Shown: positions 38,437 through 46,513 of the stretch, piece after piece
Position numbering within the stretch: the first letter of the stretch is position 1
Layout of the letters: each line of letters begins with the position of its first letter
Assembly: GCA_029203105.1 (NCBI GenBank)
Contig: CP119318.1
Location: 4,230,501 to 4,294,500 of the forward strand
Origin: Candidatus Kaistia colombiensis
GTDB taxonomy: Bacteria; Pseudomonadota; Alphaproteobacteria; Rhizobiales; Kaistiaceae
Reading direction: 5' to 3'
Length of the DNA stretch: 64,000 nt
Translations under genes and position numbers: made by a program
The notes under the pieces: generated by a model
Seen by the model: only the letters and a program-made list of their open reading frames with translations
Database searches by the model: none
Told to the model about the DNA's origin: nothing

Positions 38437-39264
38437 ATGAAGACCTCGAAGCTCCGCCTGTCGGCCCTGGTTCTCTCCGTCGCGCTCGCGGCCGGGTTGG
38501 GACGGGCCGAAGCTGCGACCTGCGGCAAGGATCCCGCGCAGTTCGGCGCGTGGTTGAAGGATTTCAAGGCCGAGGCGGTCGCATCCGGCATCTCGCGCAG
38601 CGTCGTCGACCAAGCTCTCGACGGCGTCACCTATGATCCGCGCGTCATCAAGCTCGACCGCAACCAGAAGCACTTCGCCCAGCCCTTCGAAGTCTATTCG
38701 AAGCGCGTCGTCTCGCCCGCCCGCGTGGCCAAGGGCAAGCAGCTGATGCAGAGATATGCCAGCACCCTCGCCGCCATCGAGAAGCAGTTCGGCGTCCCCG
38801 GCCCGATCCTGATCGCGATCTGGGGCATGGAGACCGATTTCGGCGCCGGCAGCGGCAACATGTCGACCTTCCGCTCGCTGGCCACCCTCGCCTTCGATTG
38901 CCGCCGCACCGACTTCTTCCAGGACCAGCTGCTGGACGCGCTGAAGATCGTCCAGCGCGGCGACCTGTCGCCGGCGCAGATGAAGGGCGCTTGGGCGGGC
39001 GAACTCGGCCAGACCCAGTTCCTGCCCTCCTCCTATGTCCGCTTCGCCGTCGATTTCGACCGCAGCGGCCACGCCGACCTGCGCAACAGCCCGATCGACG
39101 TGCTCGCCTCCACCGCCAACTACCTGAAGGGCTATGGCTGGCAGCGCGGCGGCAGTTGGGAGGAAGGCTCGCACAACTTCGCCGTCCTGCGCGAGTGGAA
39201 CAAGGCCGGAGTCTACGCCAAGAGCGCCGCGCTGTTCGCCGACAAGCTGGTCGGCAAGCGCTAG
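38437..39264 (+). CDS. Lytic murein transglycosylase, MltB type
   Basis: A 275-residue protein. The signal peptide is MKTSKLRLSALVLSVALAAGLGRAEA. The catalytic domain has YASTLAAIEKQFGVPGPILIAIWGMETDFGAGSGN (catalytic Glu in W-G-M-E-T), AWAGELGQTQFLPSSYVRFAVDFDRSGHADLRNSPIDVLASTANYLKGYGW and the C-terminal WNKAGVYAKSAALFADKL. It lacks the peptidoglycan-binding domain of the 36215-37462 paralogue. AAAGG lies just upstream of the ATG. Two MltB-type enzymes within 2 kb suggest a local role in wall turnover. Confidence 0.92.
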   Translation: MKTSKLRLSALVLSVALAAGLGRAEAATCGKDPAQFGAWLKDFKAEAVASGISRSVVDQALDGVTYDPRVIKLDRNQKHFAQPFEVYSKRVVSPARVAKGKQLMQRYASTLAAIEKQFGVPGPILIAIWGMETDFGAGSGNMSTFRSLATLAFDCRRTDFFQDQLLDALKIVQRGDLSPAQMKGAWAGELGQTQFLPSSYVRFAVDFDRSGHADLRNSPIDVLASTANYLKGYGWQRGGSWEEGSHNFAVLREWNKAGVYAKSAALFADKLVGKR

Positions 39265-39310
39265 GCGACTTCCGGGCGAAGCGACCGCCGCTTCGCCCTA
39301 CCCCCTTGCG

Positions 39311-39344
39311 ATCGCCGCGGTTTCGACCGACAAACCGCGGCGAT
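39311..39344 (+). promoter_or_regulatory. Perfect 13-bp hairpin enclosing the start codon of the flavoprotein gene
   Basis: ATCGCCGCGGTTT (39311-39323) pairs exactly with AAACCGCGGCGAT (39332-39344) across an eight-base loop. The last AT is the start of the ATG at 39343. No Shine-Dalgarno is visible. In RNA it would hide the initiation region. A second perfect 9-bp hairpin, GGGCGAAGC/GCTTCGCCC, lies at 39274-39298. Confidence 0.6.
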
Positions 39345-40593
39345 GTCCAACGAACCCACTTCCCCGACTCGCTCCGTGACCATCATCGGCGCCGGCCCTG
39401 CCGGCCTGATCGCCGCGGAGACGCTCGCCAAGGCCGGTCTCGCCGTCACGGTGCATGACCGCATGCCGTCCGTCGGCCGCAAATTGCTGATGGCCGGCCG
39501 GGGCGGCCTCAACCTGACCCATAGCGAGCCGCTGGAAGCGTTCCTGAACCGCTATGGCGCGGCGACCGGGCGGTTGCGCCCGCTGATCGAGGCGTTTCCG
39601 CCGTCGGCGCTGCGCGAATGGGCCGAGGCGCTCGGCCAGCCGACCTTCGTCGGCTCCAGCGGCCGCGTGTTCCCGACATCGCTGAAGGCGTCGCCGCTGC
39701 TGCGTGCCTGGCTGCGCCGGCTTGACGAACTCGGCGTCCGCTTCGTCCTGCGCGACGACTGGCAGGGCTTTGACCGTGACAGGCAACCGATCTTCCGCCA
39801 CGCCAACGGCACGACCGGGACGGTCACAACCGACGCCACGCTGCTGGCGCTGGGCGGCGCCAGCTGGCCGCGCCTCGGCTCGACCGGCGCCTTCGCCGAT
39901 CTCCTCTGGGAGCGGGGCGTCGACATGACGCCGCTCCGCCCCGCCAATGTGGGCTTCCGCGTCGACTGGTCCGAGATCTTCCGCGGCCGGTTCGCCGGCC
40001 AGCCGCTGAAGGCGCTCGCCATCCGCTTCCAGGACATCACGCTGCGCGGTGAGGCGATGATCACCGCCTACGGCCTCGAAGGCGGCGTCATCTATGCGCT
40101 CTCGGCCCCGCTTCGCGACGCCATCGGCCGCGACGGCTCGGCGACGGTTCATCTCGACCTCGCGCCGGGACGCCGCGTCGACGAGCTGGCAGCGCGGATC
40201 GCCGCGCAGAAGCCGAGCCAGTCGCTCTCCAACCGGCTGCGCAAGGCCGCGCATCTGTCGCCAGCGGCGATCAACCTGCTGCGGGAAGGCGCCGGCGGCC
40301 CTGCCCTGCCGGGCGATGCCGAAGCCCTCGCCGCCCTGATCAAGGCCGTGCCGGTGCGGCTGACCGGCACCGAGGGCCTCGAGCGCGCCATTTCGACCGC
40401 CGGCGGCGTCGCCTGGAGCGGTATCGACGAGCACATGATGCTGAAGGCGCTGCCGGGGGTGTTTGTCGCCGGCGAGATGATCGACTGGGAAGCCCCCACC
40501 GGCGGCTATCTGCTGCAGGCGAGCTTCGCCACCGGCATCGCCGCGGCCAAGGGCATCCTGGCCCGCTTCGGCGCCGCTATCGGCGCCGGCTGA
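39343..40593 (+). CDS. HI0933/TIGR03862-type FAD-dependent flavoprotein
   Basis: A 416-residue flavoprotein with an N-terminal FAD site (VTIIGAGPAGLIAAETLAKAGLAVTVHDRMPSVGRKLLMAGRGGLNLTH), the family's FVGSSGRVFPTSLKASPLLRAWLRRL, ATLLALGGASWPRLGSTG and the C-terminal FAD motif GVAWSGIDEHMMLKALPGVFVAGEMIDWEAPTGGYLLQASFATG. The family (COG2081) is widespread, has no assigned reaction and may be an oxidoreductase or a tRNA-modification relative. Start uncertain because the ATG lies in a hairpin with no ribosome site. Confidence 0.9.
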   Translation: MSNEPTSPTRSVTIIGAGPAGLIAAETLAKAGLAVTVHDRMPSVGRKLLMAGRGGLNLTHSEPLEAFLNRYGAATGRLRPLIEAFPPSALREWAEALGQPTFVGSSGRVFPTSLKASPLLRAWLRRLDELGVRFVLRDDWQGFDRDRQPIFRHANGTTGTVTTDATLLALGGASWPRLGSTGAFADLLWERGVDMTPLRPANVGFRVDWSEIFRGRFAGQPLKALAIRFQDITLRGEAMITAYGLEGGVIYALSAPLRDAIGRDGSATVHLDLAPGRRVDELAARIAAQKPSQSLSNRLRKAAHLSPAAINLLREGAGGPALPGDAEALAALIKAVPVRLTGTEGLERAISTAGGVAWSGIDEHMMLKALPGVFVAGEMIDWEAPTGGYLLQASFATGIAAAKGILARFGAAIGAG

Positions 40594-40603
40594 GAGCCGA
40601 GCC

Positions 40604-40969
40604 TCAGCCCTCGTCGCGCATCAGCCCGCGCAATTCGGCGACGCCGGCAGCGATCGCCGCATTGGTCTCCGCCTCCATGGCGCGATAGCGATCGAGCACC
40701 CGCCGTCCCATCGGGGTCAGCCGTGCGCTGCCGCCACCGCCCGTGCCGCCCTTCTCGGTTTCGACCAGGGGTTCGCGAAAAGCCGTGTTCATCTCGCGGA
40801 CGAGACTCCAAACCCGCTTCGGGCTCATGACGAGACGCCCGCCGGCGCCGGCCAGCGAGCCGGTGTCGACGATCGCATCGAGCAGGTCCGCCTTGCCCGG
40901 CCCGAGCGCGAAGCCGGGTTTCAGGACGAGGCGGAAGCGGAGGCCTTCGGTCTGGTTGGGAAGCTTCAT
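40604..40969 (-). CDS. ModE-like winged helix-turn-helix regulator (DNA-binding domain only)
   Basis: A 121-residue protein: LRFRLVLKPGFALGPGKADLLDAIVDTGSLAGAGGRLVMSPKRVWSLVREMNTAF, then TEKGGTGGGGSARLTPMGRRVLDRYRAME. This is the N-terminal domain of ModE, including the Gly-rich wing (K-G-G-x-G-G-G-G). It lacks the molybdate-binding TOBE domains, so it either senses molybdate otherwise or regulates something else. The start at 40969 fits the domain. It converges on the flavoprotein gene, and a MITE-like element sits about 100 bp upstream. The modABC operon is 13 kb away. Confidence 0.85.
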   Translation of the reverse strand: MKLPNQTEGLRFRLVLKPGFALGPGKADLLDAIVDTGSLAGAGGRLVMSPKRVWSLVREMNTAFREPLVETEKGGTGGGGSARLTPMGRRVLDRYRAMEAETNAAIAAGVAELRGLMRDEG

Positions 40970-41066
40970 GCTGCTGGGATCGGACTTTGCGGGGATTAAA
41001 GTCCATTCTTGCGCCTGCGGAGCAGACAGTCGAGGGCAGAAATGCCCCTCTTCACCTCTCCCTGAG

Positions 41067-41283
41067 GAGACCTTCGCGGAACACCGAAGGTCGCCACGTG
41101 TTCTACGCCGCATGGGCCAGAACTCGTCGCCCCGGCGAAGGCCGGGGCCCATGAACACCGGCTTAACGTGGCCGTAGCTGAGCCTTTTGGCTAAGGAATT
41201 GCATGTATGGATCCCGACCTTCGTCGGGATGACGACCTGAAATGCACGCTCTGCGCAGGTCGACGATGCTTTGCGAAGGTCTC
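41067..41283 (+). mobile_element. MITE-like element, copy 2
   Basis: A 217-bp segment with terminal inverted repeats GAGACCTTCGC / GCGAAGGTCTC, flanked by direct CTGAG repeats (41062-41066 and 41284-41288) that look like a 5-bp target duplication. The target is a CCTCTCCCTGAGGGAGAGG palindrome. It has the same internal palindromes as copy 1 at 4547-4762. No transposase gene; movement in trans is inferred. The 404 bp between the ModE-like gene and the permease end contain little else. Confidence 0.78.
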
Positions 41284-41373
41284 CTGAGGGAGAGGTGAAG
41301 AGGGACGGGAATGCGGCCCCCGGAAGAATTCGGATCCGGACGCCACCACAAGACGGCGTCCGGATTGAGATAG

Positions 41374-42369
41374 TCAGTCGGACTGGCGGAAGCTGCGGAT
41401 GCGGTCGAAGGCGACCGCGATGACGATGAAGCTACCGACGAAGGCACCCTGCCAGAACGTGGAGATGCCGAGCAGGATCAGGCTGTTGCGGATGACCTCG
41501 ATCAGCGCGGCGCCGACCACGGCGCCGAAGGCCGTTCCGGTGCCGCCGGCCAGATTGGCGCCGCCGATGACGGTCGCGGCGATCACGGTCAGCTCCATGC
41601 CGGTGCCGAGATTGGTGGTCACGCTACCGAGCCAGCCGGTCATCAGCACGCCGGCAATGCCCGCCGTCAGCGCCGAGATCACGTAGACACCGACCTTGAT
41701 CCGTCGGACCGGCACGCCGGTCAGGATCGCCGCCTGCTCGTTGCCGCCAATGGCGAAAATGTGCCGCCCCCAGCCGGTCCAGCGGAAGACGAAGCCGGCG
41801 ATCACCGCCATCACGGCGAGCGCGATCAACGGATTGGCAATACCGAAGGTGGTGCCACCGCCGAGCTGCAGTAGCAGCGCCTGATCCGGTCCGAACTGAT
41901 AAACCATCTTGTTGTTGGAGAGCACCAGCGCCATGCTTCGCGCCACCGAAAGCATGCCCAGTGTCACCACGAAAGGTGGCATGCCGACATAGGCGATCAG
42001 CACGCCGTTGACGACACCGACGAGGATGGCCGCGACCAGCGCCGCCGCGATGCCCACGGCAAGCGGATAGCCGGCACTCATGACCAGGCCGGTGACGATC
42101 GCCGACAGGCAAAGCGTCGAGCCGACCGAGAGGTCGATGCCGCCGGAGATGATGACGACCGTCATGCCTATCGCGACGATGCCGACAAAAGCGAAGTTGC
42201 GCGTCACGTTGAAGAGGTTGTTCTTCGTCGCGAAGGTGTCGGTCATGAAGGTCAGCGCGATGCAGGCCAGCACCGCCGCCAGGAAGACCCAGAAGGTCTG
42301 GCGCGACAGCAGCCAGCTCAGCGTGCTGTGCGTCTGGTGATTGATGGTGTCGTCGAGCGAAACAGCCAA
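41374..42369 (-). CDS. Sugar ABC transporter permease (CUT2/RbsC type)
   Basis: A 331-residue inner-membrane protein with about ten spans and the BPD_transp_2 pattern: FVGIVAIGMTVVIISGGIDLSVGSTLCLSAIVTGLVMSAG (the I-D-L-S-V-G-S signature), GMPPFVVTLGMLSVARSMALVLS, and GGNEQAAILTGVPVRRIKVGVYVISALTAGIAG (the EAA-like loop contacting the ATPase). It pairs with the ATPase gene 29 bp upstream on the same strand and the binding-protein gene beyond it. Substrate probably a monosaccharide, from the family. Confidence 0.93.
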   Translation of the reverse strand: MAVSLDDTINHQTHSTLSWLLSRQTFWVFLAAVLACIALTFMTDTFATKNNLFNVTRNFAFVGIVAIGMTVVIISGGIDLSVGSTLCLSAIVTGLVMSAGYPLAVGIAAALVAAILVGVVNGVLIAYVGMPPFVVTLGMLSVARSMALVLSNNKMVYQFGPDQALLLQLGGGTTFGIANPLIALAVMAVIAGFVFRWTGWGRHIFAIGGNEQAAILTGVPVRRIKVGVYVISALTAGIAGVLMTGWLGSVTTNLGTGMELTVIAATVIGGANLAGGTGTAFGAVVGAALIEVIRNSLILLGISTFWQGAFVGSFIVIAVAFDRIRSFRQSD

Positions 42370-42398
42370 TTGTAACGTCCTCCCTCTTTCGCTCGATG

Positions 42399-43139
42399 TC
42401 AGGCGCGCTCGAGCGCGCCGGTGATCAAGGCCGTCACTTCTTCCGGCGAACTGTCGGAGATCTGCTTGTCGGCCACCTTGGTGCCGCGCCGGAGCACGAC
42501 GATCTTGTCGCAGACCGAGAACACGTCCGGCATGCGGTGGCTGATCAGGATCACGGCGATGCCCTGGTCGCGCAGGCGGCGGATGAGGTTCAGCACCTCG
42601 GCCACCTGGCGCACGCTGATCGCGGCCGTCGGCTCGTCCATCAGCACGATGCGCGCGTCCGAAAGGCGGGTGCGGGCGATCGCGACCGCCTGACGCTGAC
42701 CGCCGGACATCTGCTTGACGAGATCGCGCGGCCGCGTCTCGGATTTCAGCTCCTTGAAGAGGTCGCCGGCACGCTTGTACATCGTCGCATAGTCGAGGAT
42801 ACGGAACGGCCAGACGCCGCGCCGCAGCTCGCGCCCGAGAAACACATTCGCCGCCGCGGTCAGGTTGTTGCAGAGGGCGAGATCCTGATAGACGACCTCG
42901 ATACCGCTCTCGCGCGCCTCGACCGGCTTGTGGAAATGCACCTCGCGGTCCTGCACCCGCATGGAGCCGTGCGAGGGCGGGAAATTGCCGGCGATGATCT
43001 TCACCAGAGTCGACTTGCCGGCGCCATTGTCGCCCATCAGGCCGACCACGCCACCCGGCTCGATGGTCAGCGAGACGTCGTTCAGGGCCTGAATCGCCCC
43101 GAAATGCTTCGATATTTCCTTGAGTTCCAGGACGCTCAT
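42399..43139 (-). CDS. Sugar ABC transporter ATP-binding protein, single domain (FrcA-like)
   Basis: A 246-residue ATPase with one nucleotide-binding domain: Walker A GLMGDNGAGKSTLVKIIAG, Q-loop YQDLALCNNLTA, signature MSGGQRQAVAIARTRL, Walker B IVLMDEPTAAISVRQ and switch ISHRM. Most CUT2 systems use a two-domain ATPase of about 500 residues, as GguA does in this window; single-domain forms such as FrcA of rhizobial fructose transport also exist. It is the first gene of the reverse-strand pair and diverges from the binding-protein gene. Confidence 0.92.
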   Translation of the reverse strand: MSVLELKEISKHFGAIQALNDVSLTIEPGGVVGLMGDNGAGKSTLVKIIAGNFPPSHGSMRVQDREVHFHKPVEARESGIEVVYQDLALCNNLTAAANVFLGRELRRGVWPFRILDYATMYKRAGDLFKELKSETRPRDLVKQMSGGQRQAVAIARTRLSDARIVLMDEPTAAISVRQVAEVLNLIRRLRDQGIAVILISHRMPDVFSVCDKIVVLRRGTKVADKQISDSSPEEVTALITGALERA

Positions 43140-43390
43140 CCCGGCGCTCCTCCCTGTCGCGCGAGCCGTTGTCCGGCCCGTCCTTGACGCTGTCCGGAGC
43201 GGCCTCGCCGGCCCGGGTCCCGATTTTTACCCATATTGGCGCGCCGGAGTGCCGTCAACTTGAACATCAGACAAATACGCTCCCGCTGCCGTCGCGGCAG
43301 ACGGGTCGATTGCCGATCCCAACGACAAAAACACGGCATGCCCTGACTTAGCCGAGCGTAATTTCACGTCTATCAAGACGCTAAGCAAAG

Positions 43391-43411
43391 AATATTGCAA
43401 AGCACAATATT
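43391..43411. promoter_or_regulatory. Perfect inverted repeat, candidate operator of the divergent sugar transporter
   Basis: AATATTG, seven bases (CAAAGCA), CAATATT in the AT-rich part of the 469-bp gap between the ATPase and binding-protein genes. The size and symmetry suit a dimeric repressor. The rest of the gap (43140-43608) holds no ORF of note. No LacI- or ROK-type regulator is adjacent. Confidence 0.55.
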
Positions 43412-43608
43412 TACATTGCGCTGCGGCACAGGTCGATTCGTAGGATTAATCGGATTGACTTTCTTCGAAATGGGAATTTAGTAGATCGAGCCTGCGGCGG
43501 CAACGACGGAATCCGTCCGCCGCGCGACCAACGGGACACCCGGGATCGCGCGAAGCGAGGGCCATGCGGCTACAGGCGCCGGAAGCGTTTCTGTCTCGGG
43601 AGGACACC

Positions 43609-44598
43609 ATGAAGAAGACACTGGCGATACTTTCCCTCGCCACCACCTGCCTGGCCTTGAGCCTTGGCGCGGCGCGCGCGGAGGACAAGGTTCTGGCGAT
43701 CGTCGTGAAGGGGCTCGACAACCCCTTCTTCGAGGAGATCAACAAGGGGTGCCAGAAGTGGAATGCCGAGAACCAGGGCAAAGGCTATACTTGCCTCTAT
43801 ACTGGCCCCGCCTCCAGCAATGACGAAGCCGGCGAAGTGCAGATCGTCGATGATCTTCTGACGAAGGGCGTCGCGGCGATCGCCATCTCGCCGTCCAACG
43901 CGCCGGCCATGGCCAATCTTCTGAAGCAGCGCGCCCCGACCATCCCGGTGATGACCGTCGACGCCGACCTGAACAAGGAAGACGCCGCCCTGCGCAAGGC
44001 CTATCTCGGCACCGACAACTATCTGATGGGCGTCAAGATGGGCGAGGAGCTGCAGAAGCTGAAGAAGGGCGGCACCGTCTGCCTCCAGCTCGGCAACGTC
44101 GCCGCCGCCAACATCGCTGCCCGCGCCGCCGGCGTGCGCGACACGCTCTCGGGCGCCAAGGGCACCGACAAGCTGACCGGCCAGAACGGCTGGACCGAAC
44201 CGGCAGGCTGCCCACTGTTCACCAACGATCAGTCGGACCTCGCCAACCAGCAGATGAGCGACACCTTCACCGCCAATCCGAAGCTCGATGCCTTCGTGCT
44301 GGTCGGCGGCTGGGCCCAGTTCGCTCCGCAGGCTTATGCGCAAGTCACCGACGGCGTCATGGACCGGCTGAAGAGCAAGGACCTCGTCATCATCGCCGGC
44401 GACACGCTGCCGCCGCAGATGGAGGCCCTCAAGGCCGGACGCAGCGACGCCCAGATCGGCCAGCGGCCGTTCGAAATGGGCTACAAGGCGCCGGACGCCA
44501 TGATCAAGCTGATCAATGGCGAGAAGGTCGACGAGATCCTGTTCACGGGCCTCGACGTCTGCCTGCCGGCAAATGCCGACACCTGCCTGGCCAAGTAG
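43609..44598 (+). CDS. Sugar ABC transporter periplasmic binding protein (type I)
   Basis: A 329-residue protein with signal peptide MKKTLAILSLATTCLALSLGAARA, then the Peripla_BP_4 fold: KVLAIVVKGLDNPFFEEINKGCQKW, VQIVDDLLTKGVAAIAISPSNAPAMANLLKQ, IPVMTVDADL and FEMGYKAPDAMIKLINGEKV. It contains an unusual number of Cys in the mature part (GCQKW, YTCLY, TVCLQL, GCPLF, DVCLPANADTC), which suggests disulfides. The ATG at 43609 follows GGGAGGA. It runs opposite to its permease and ATPase genes, so both units are probably controlled from the shared gap. Confidence 0.9.
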   Translation: MKKTLAILSLATTCLALSLGAARAEDKVLAIVVKGLDNPFFEEINKGCQKWNAENQGKGYTCLYTGPASSNDEAGEVQIVDDLLTKGVAAIAISPSNAPAMANLLKQRAPTIPVMTVDADLNKEDAALRKAYLGTDNYLMGVKMGEELQKLKKGGTVCLQLGNVAAANIAARAAGVRDTLSGAKGTDKLTGQNGWTEPAGCPLFTNDQSDLANQQMSDTFTANPKLDAFVLVGGWAQFAPQAYAQVTDGVMDRLKSKDLVIIAGDTLPPQMEALKAGRSDAQIGQRPFEMGYKAPDAMIKLINGEKVDEILFTGLDVCLPANADTCLAK

Positions 44599-44629
44599 GC
44601 CGGCTCGTCGGTCGCCAGATTCGGATCGG

Positions 44630-44658
44630 AAGGGGCGTTTCGACGCCCCTTTCTTTTT
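44630..44658 (+). terminator. Intrinsic terminator after the sugar-binding protein gene
   Basis: AAGGGGCGT pairs with ACGCCCCTT around a short TTCG loop, followed by TCTTTTT. It starts about 30 nt after the stop codon. Confidence 0.9.
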
Positions 44659-44746
44659 GGCTCACGGCGATCCGCGGCGCGTGCAACGGTCAACCGAACC
44701 CTCTATACCGGACCGGGGACTGGCTACGAGACGAGGACAATCGACC

Positions 44747-44998
44747 ATGCGCCGCACCATCCTGGCCGTTTCGCTGCTTCTCGCCGCGACCCCGGCCTTT
44801 GCCTGCACGGAAGCCGAATTGCAGGCGAAATCGATCTCGCTCGCCGAGCTCGTCAAGACCATCGTCGCCAAGGACCCGGCCAAGGCAGCCGACTGGCGCA
44901 AGCGCCAGATCGAAGTCGACCGCGTCGCCGAGCGGACCACCGATTTTGACGAGATCTGCGCCGCCTACGACAAGGCGATCGCCGAGGCCAAGCAGTAA
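44747..44998 (+). CDS. Small exported protein, unknown function
   Basis: An 83-residue product. The signal peptide is MRRTILAVSLLLAATPAFA, followed by CTEAELQAKSISLAELVKTIVAKDPAKAADWRKRQIEVDRV and FDEICAAYDKAIAEAKQ. Two Cys (just after cleavage and in the EICAAYD segment) could form a disulfide that ties two helices. AGGACAA lies before the ATG. I do not recognise a family with certainty; similar short Cys-containing exported proteins occur in related genomes. Confidence 0.75.
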   Translation: MRRTILAVSLLLAATPAFACTEAELQAKSISLAELVKTIVAKDPAKAADWRKRQIEVDRVAERTTDFDEICAAYDKAIAEAKQ

Positions 44999-45130
44999 AG
45001 CCCTCGCGAGCACGAGCCCGGACACCTTCCCTTGCGTCATTAAGGGGTTCACTGTTGGCGACCGCCCGGCCGATCCGCTGGATCCGCGCCGGCGGCCCTG
45101 GCGCATCGGAGCGCCCGAAGGGAGAACGCC

Positions 45131-45454
45131 ATGGCTCACTATCTGCTGCAGGCCTCCTACGCGACCGGCGCCGCCAAGGCGATGGTCGCCAATCCGCAGA
45201 ACCGCGAGGACGCCGCCCGCAAGGTCATCGAATCGATGGGCGGCAAGCTGAGGTCCTTCCACTTCGCGCTCGGCGAATTCGACGTCGTCATGATCGCCGA
45301 ATTCCCCGACAGTATCGCGGCGGCCTCGGTGGCGCTGGCGACGGGAGCTTCCGGCGCCTTGAGCAAATTCCAGACGACGGCGCTGATGACCGCGTCGGAA
45401 GGCATGGAGGCGATGCGCAAGGCCAAATCGGCCAGCTATTCGCCCCCAGCCTGA
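45131..45454 (+). CDS. GYD-domain protein
   Basis: A 107-residue protein with the GYD pattern: MAHYLLQASYATGAAKAMVANPQNREDAARKVIESMGGKLRSFHFALGEFDVVMIAEFPDSIAAASVALATGASGAL, then LMTASEGMEAMRKAK. The fold is a small ferredoxin-like beta-alpha sandwich found in many Rhizobiales and without known function. GGGAGAACGCC precedes the ATG. It may lie in one transcript with the small exported protein gene upstream (132-bp gap). Confidence 0.9.
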   Translation: MAHYLLQASYATGAAKAMVANPQNREDAARKVIESMGGKLRSFHFALGEFDVVMIAEFPDSIAAASVALATGASGALSKFQTTALMTASEGMEAMRKAKSASYSPPA

Positions 45455-45717
45455 CCGCCGTTCCACCGATCGGCGCGGATCGCGGATCTGCCAACGCTCC
45501 CTTCGGGTAGACGCTCAGCTGCGCCCGCAGTAACGGAAGCCGTTTGCCTCTGGGGCCATGCCGTGAAGGCGCATGCCGCGAGCGGCTTTCTGCCAACGCC
45601 GACATACGCGGCACCAAAGCCTGCGGTGCCCGCCCCATGGCGAACGCGAATCCGGGGCAAAAAGTGCTGCGTGCCCGTCACGTCGACAAGGAGCGTGATC
45701 GGCGACCTACGCCGCCC

Positions 45718-45906
45718 TCAGCGCCGCGGCATGCCAATGCGCGAAAGCGTGCCGTCCAACACGAACGACACTCCCGAAACCACGACAGCACGCTGCGAAG
45801 CAACGCTGTGTTCGGCCCAGATGATCGGCCCCGCGCCGGCCTTGTTGGCAAGCAGAAAGCCAAGCCCCACGACGAATGCGACAGCTATTCCAAACTGGAG
45901 ATTCAT
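45718..45906 (-). CDS. Small membrane protein, hypothetical
   Basis: A 62-residue product that begins MNLQFGIAVAFVVGLGFLLANKAGAGPIIW, one membrane span or uncleaved signal, followed by a short tail ending LSRIGMPRR. GGGGGTG lies eight bases before the ATG at 45906; a GTG at 45915 is an alternative. The surrounding 45455-45717 region shows no other convincing ORF. I know no family for it. The good ribosome site and hydrophobic start are the only support. Confidence 0.45.
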   Translation of the reverse strand: MNLQFGIAVAFVVGLGFLLANKAGAGPIIWAEHSVASQRAVVVSGVSFVLDGTLSRIGMPRR

Positions 45907-46016
45907 CGGCGACACCCCCGTTCAGCTGGCTGATTCTAGCACAGATGACGAGTCGCCGCGACACCCCCTGCCGAAATGATCTTGGCCATGCTATTCGGTC
46001 TGCCTGGAAGGCCATC

Positions 46017-46436
46017 ATGATCCGCATCAATGACGAGATCGCCCTCGACGACAGCGAAATCGAGGAAAGCTTCATCCGCGCTTCCGGGCCGGGCGGGCAG
46101 AATGTGAACAAGGTGTCGAGCGCGGTGCAGCTGCGCTTCGATGCGCGGCGGTCGCGCGCGCTGCCAGACGCCGTGGCGGTTCGGCTGATGCGTCTCGCCG
46201 GATCGAAACTGACGCAGGACGGCGTCATCGTCATCACCGCGCAGCGATTTCGCGATCAGGCCCGCAACCGCGCCGATGCGGTCGAGAGGCTGGTGGCGCT
46301 GATCCAGGAAGCGCTCGTTCCGCCGACGCCGCGCCGCGCCACCCGGCCGACCCTGGCGTCGAAGAAGCGCCGGCTGGAGGGCAAGGCCAAGCGCTCCGGC
46401 GTCAAGGCGATGCGTGGCGGCGTCAAACTCGATTAG
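46017..46436 (+). CDS. arfB: Alternative ribosome-rescue peptidyl-tRNA hydrolase ArfB
   Basis: A 139-residue protein with the class I release-factor domain: LDDSEIEESFIRASGPGGQNVNKVSSAVQLRFDARRS, including the catalytic GGQ. The C-terminal tail is rich in Lys and Arg (TRPTLASKKRRLEGKAKRSGVKAMRGGVKLD), the part that enters the mRNA channel of stalled ribosomes. It frees ribosomes stalled without a stop codon by hydrolysing peptidyl-tRNA. The start at 46017 gives the usual family N-terminus; the open frame extends farther upstream without similarity. Confidence 0.95.
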   Translation: MIRINDEIALDDSEIEESFIRASGPGGQNVNKVSSAVQLRFDARRSRALPDAVAVRLMRLAGSKLTQDGVIVITAQRFRDQARNRADAVERLVALIQEALVPPTPRRATRPTLASKKRRLEGKAKRSGVKAMRGGVKLD

Positions 46437-46513
46437 CTCTCGCCAAATCAGGCAAACGCGTGCAACATTTTGCCGCGGCGGCTGCGCTGCGGCAACAATA
46501 CGGGGAGCGCCAC

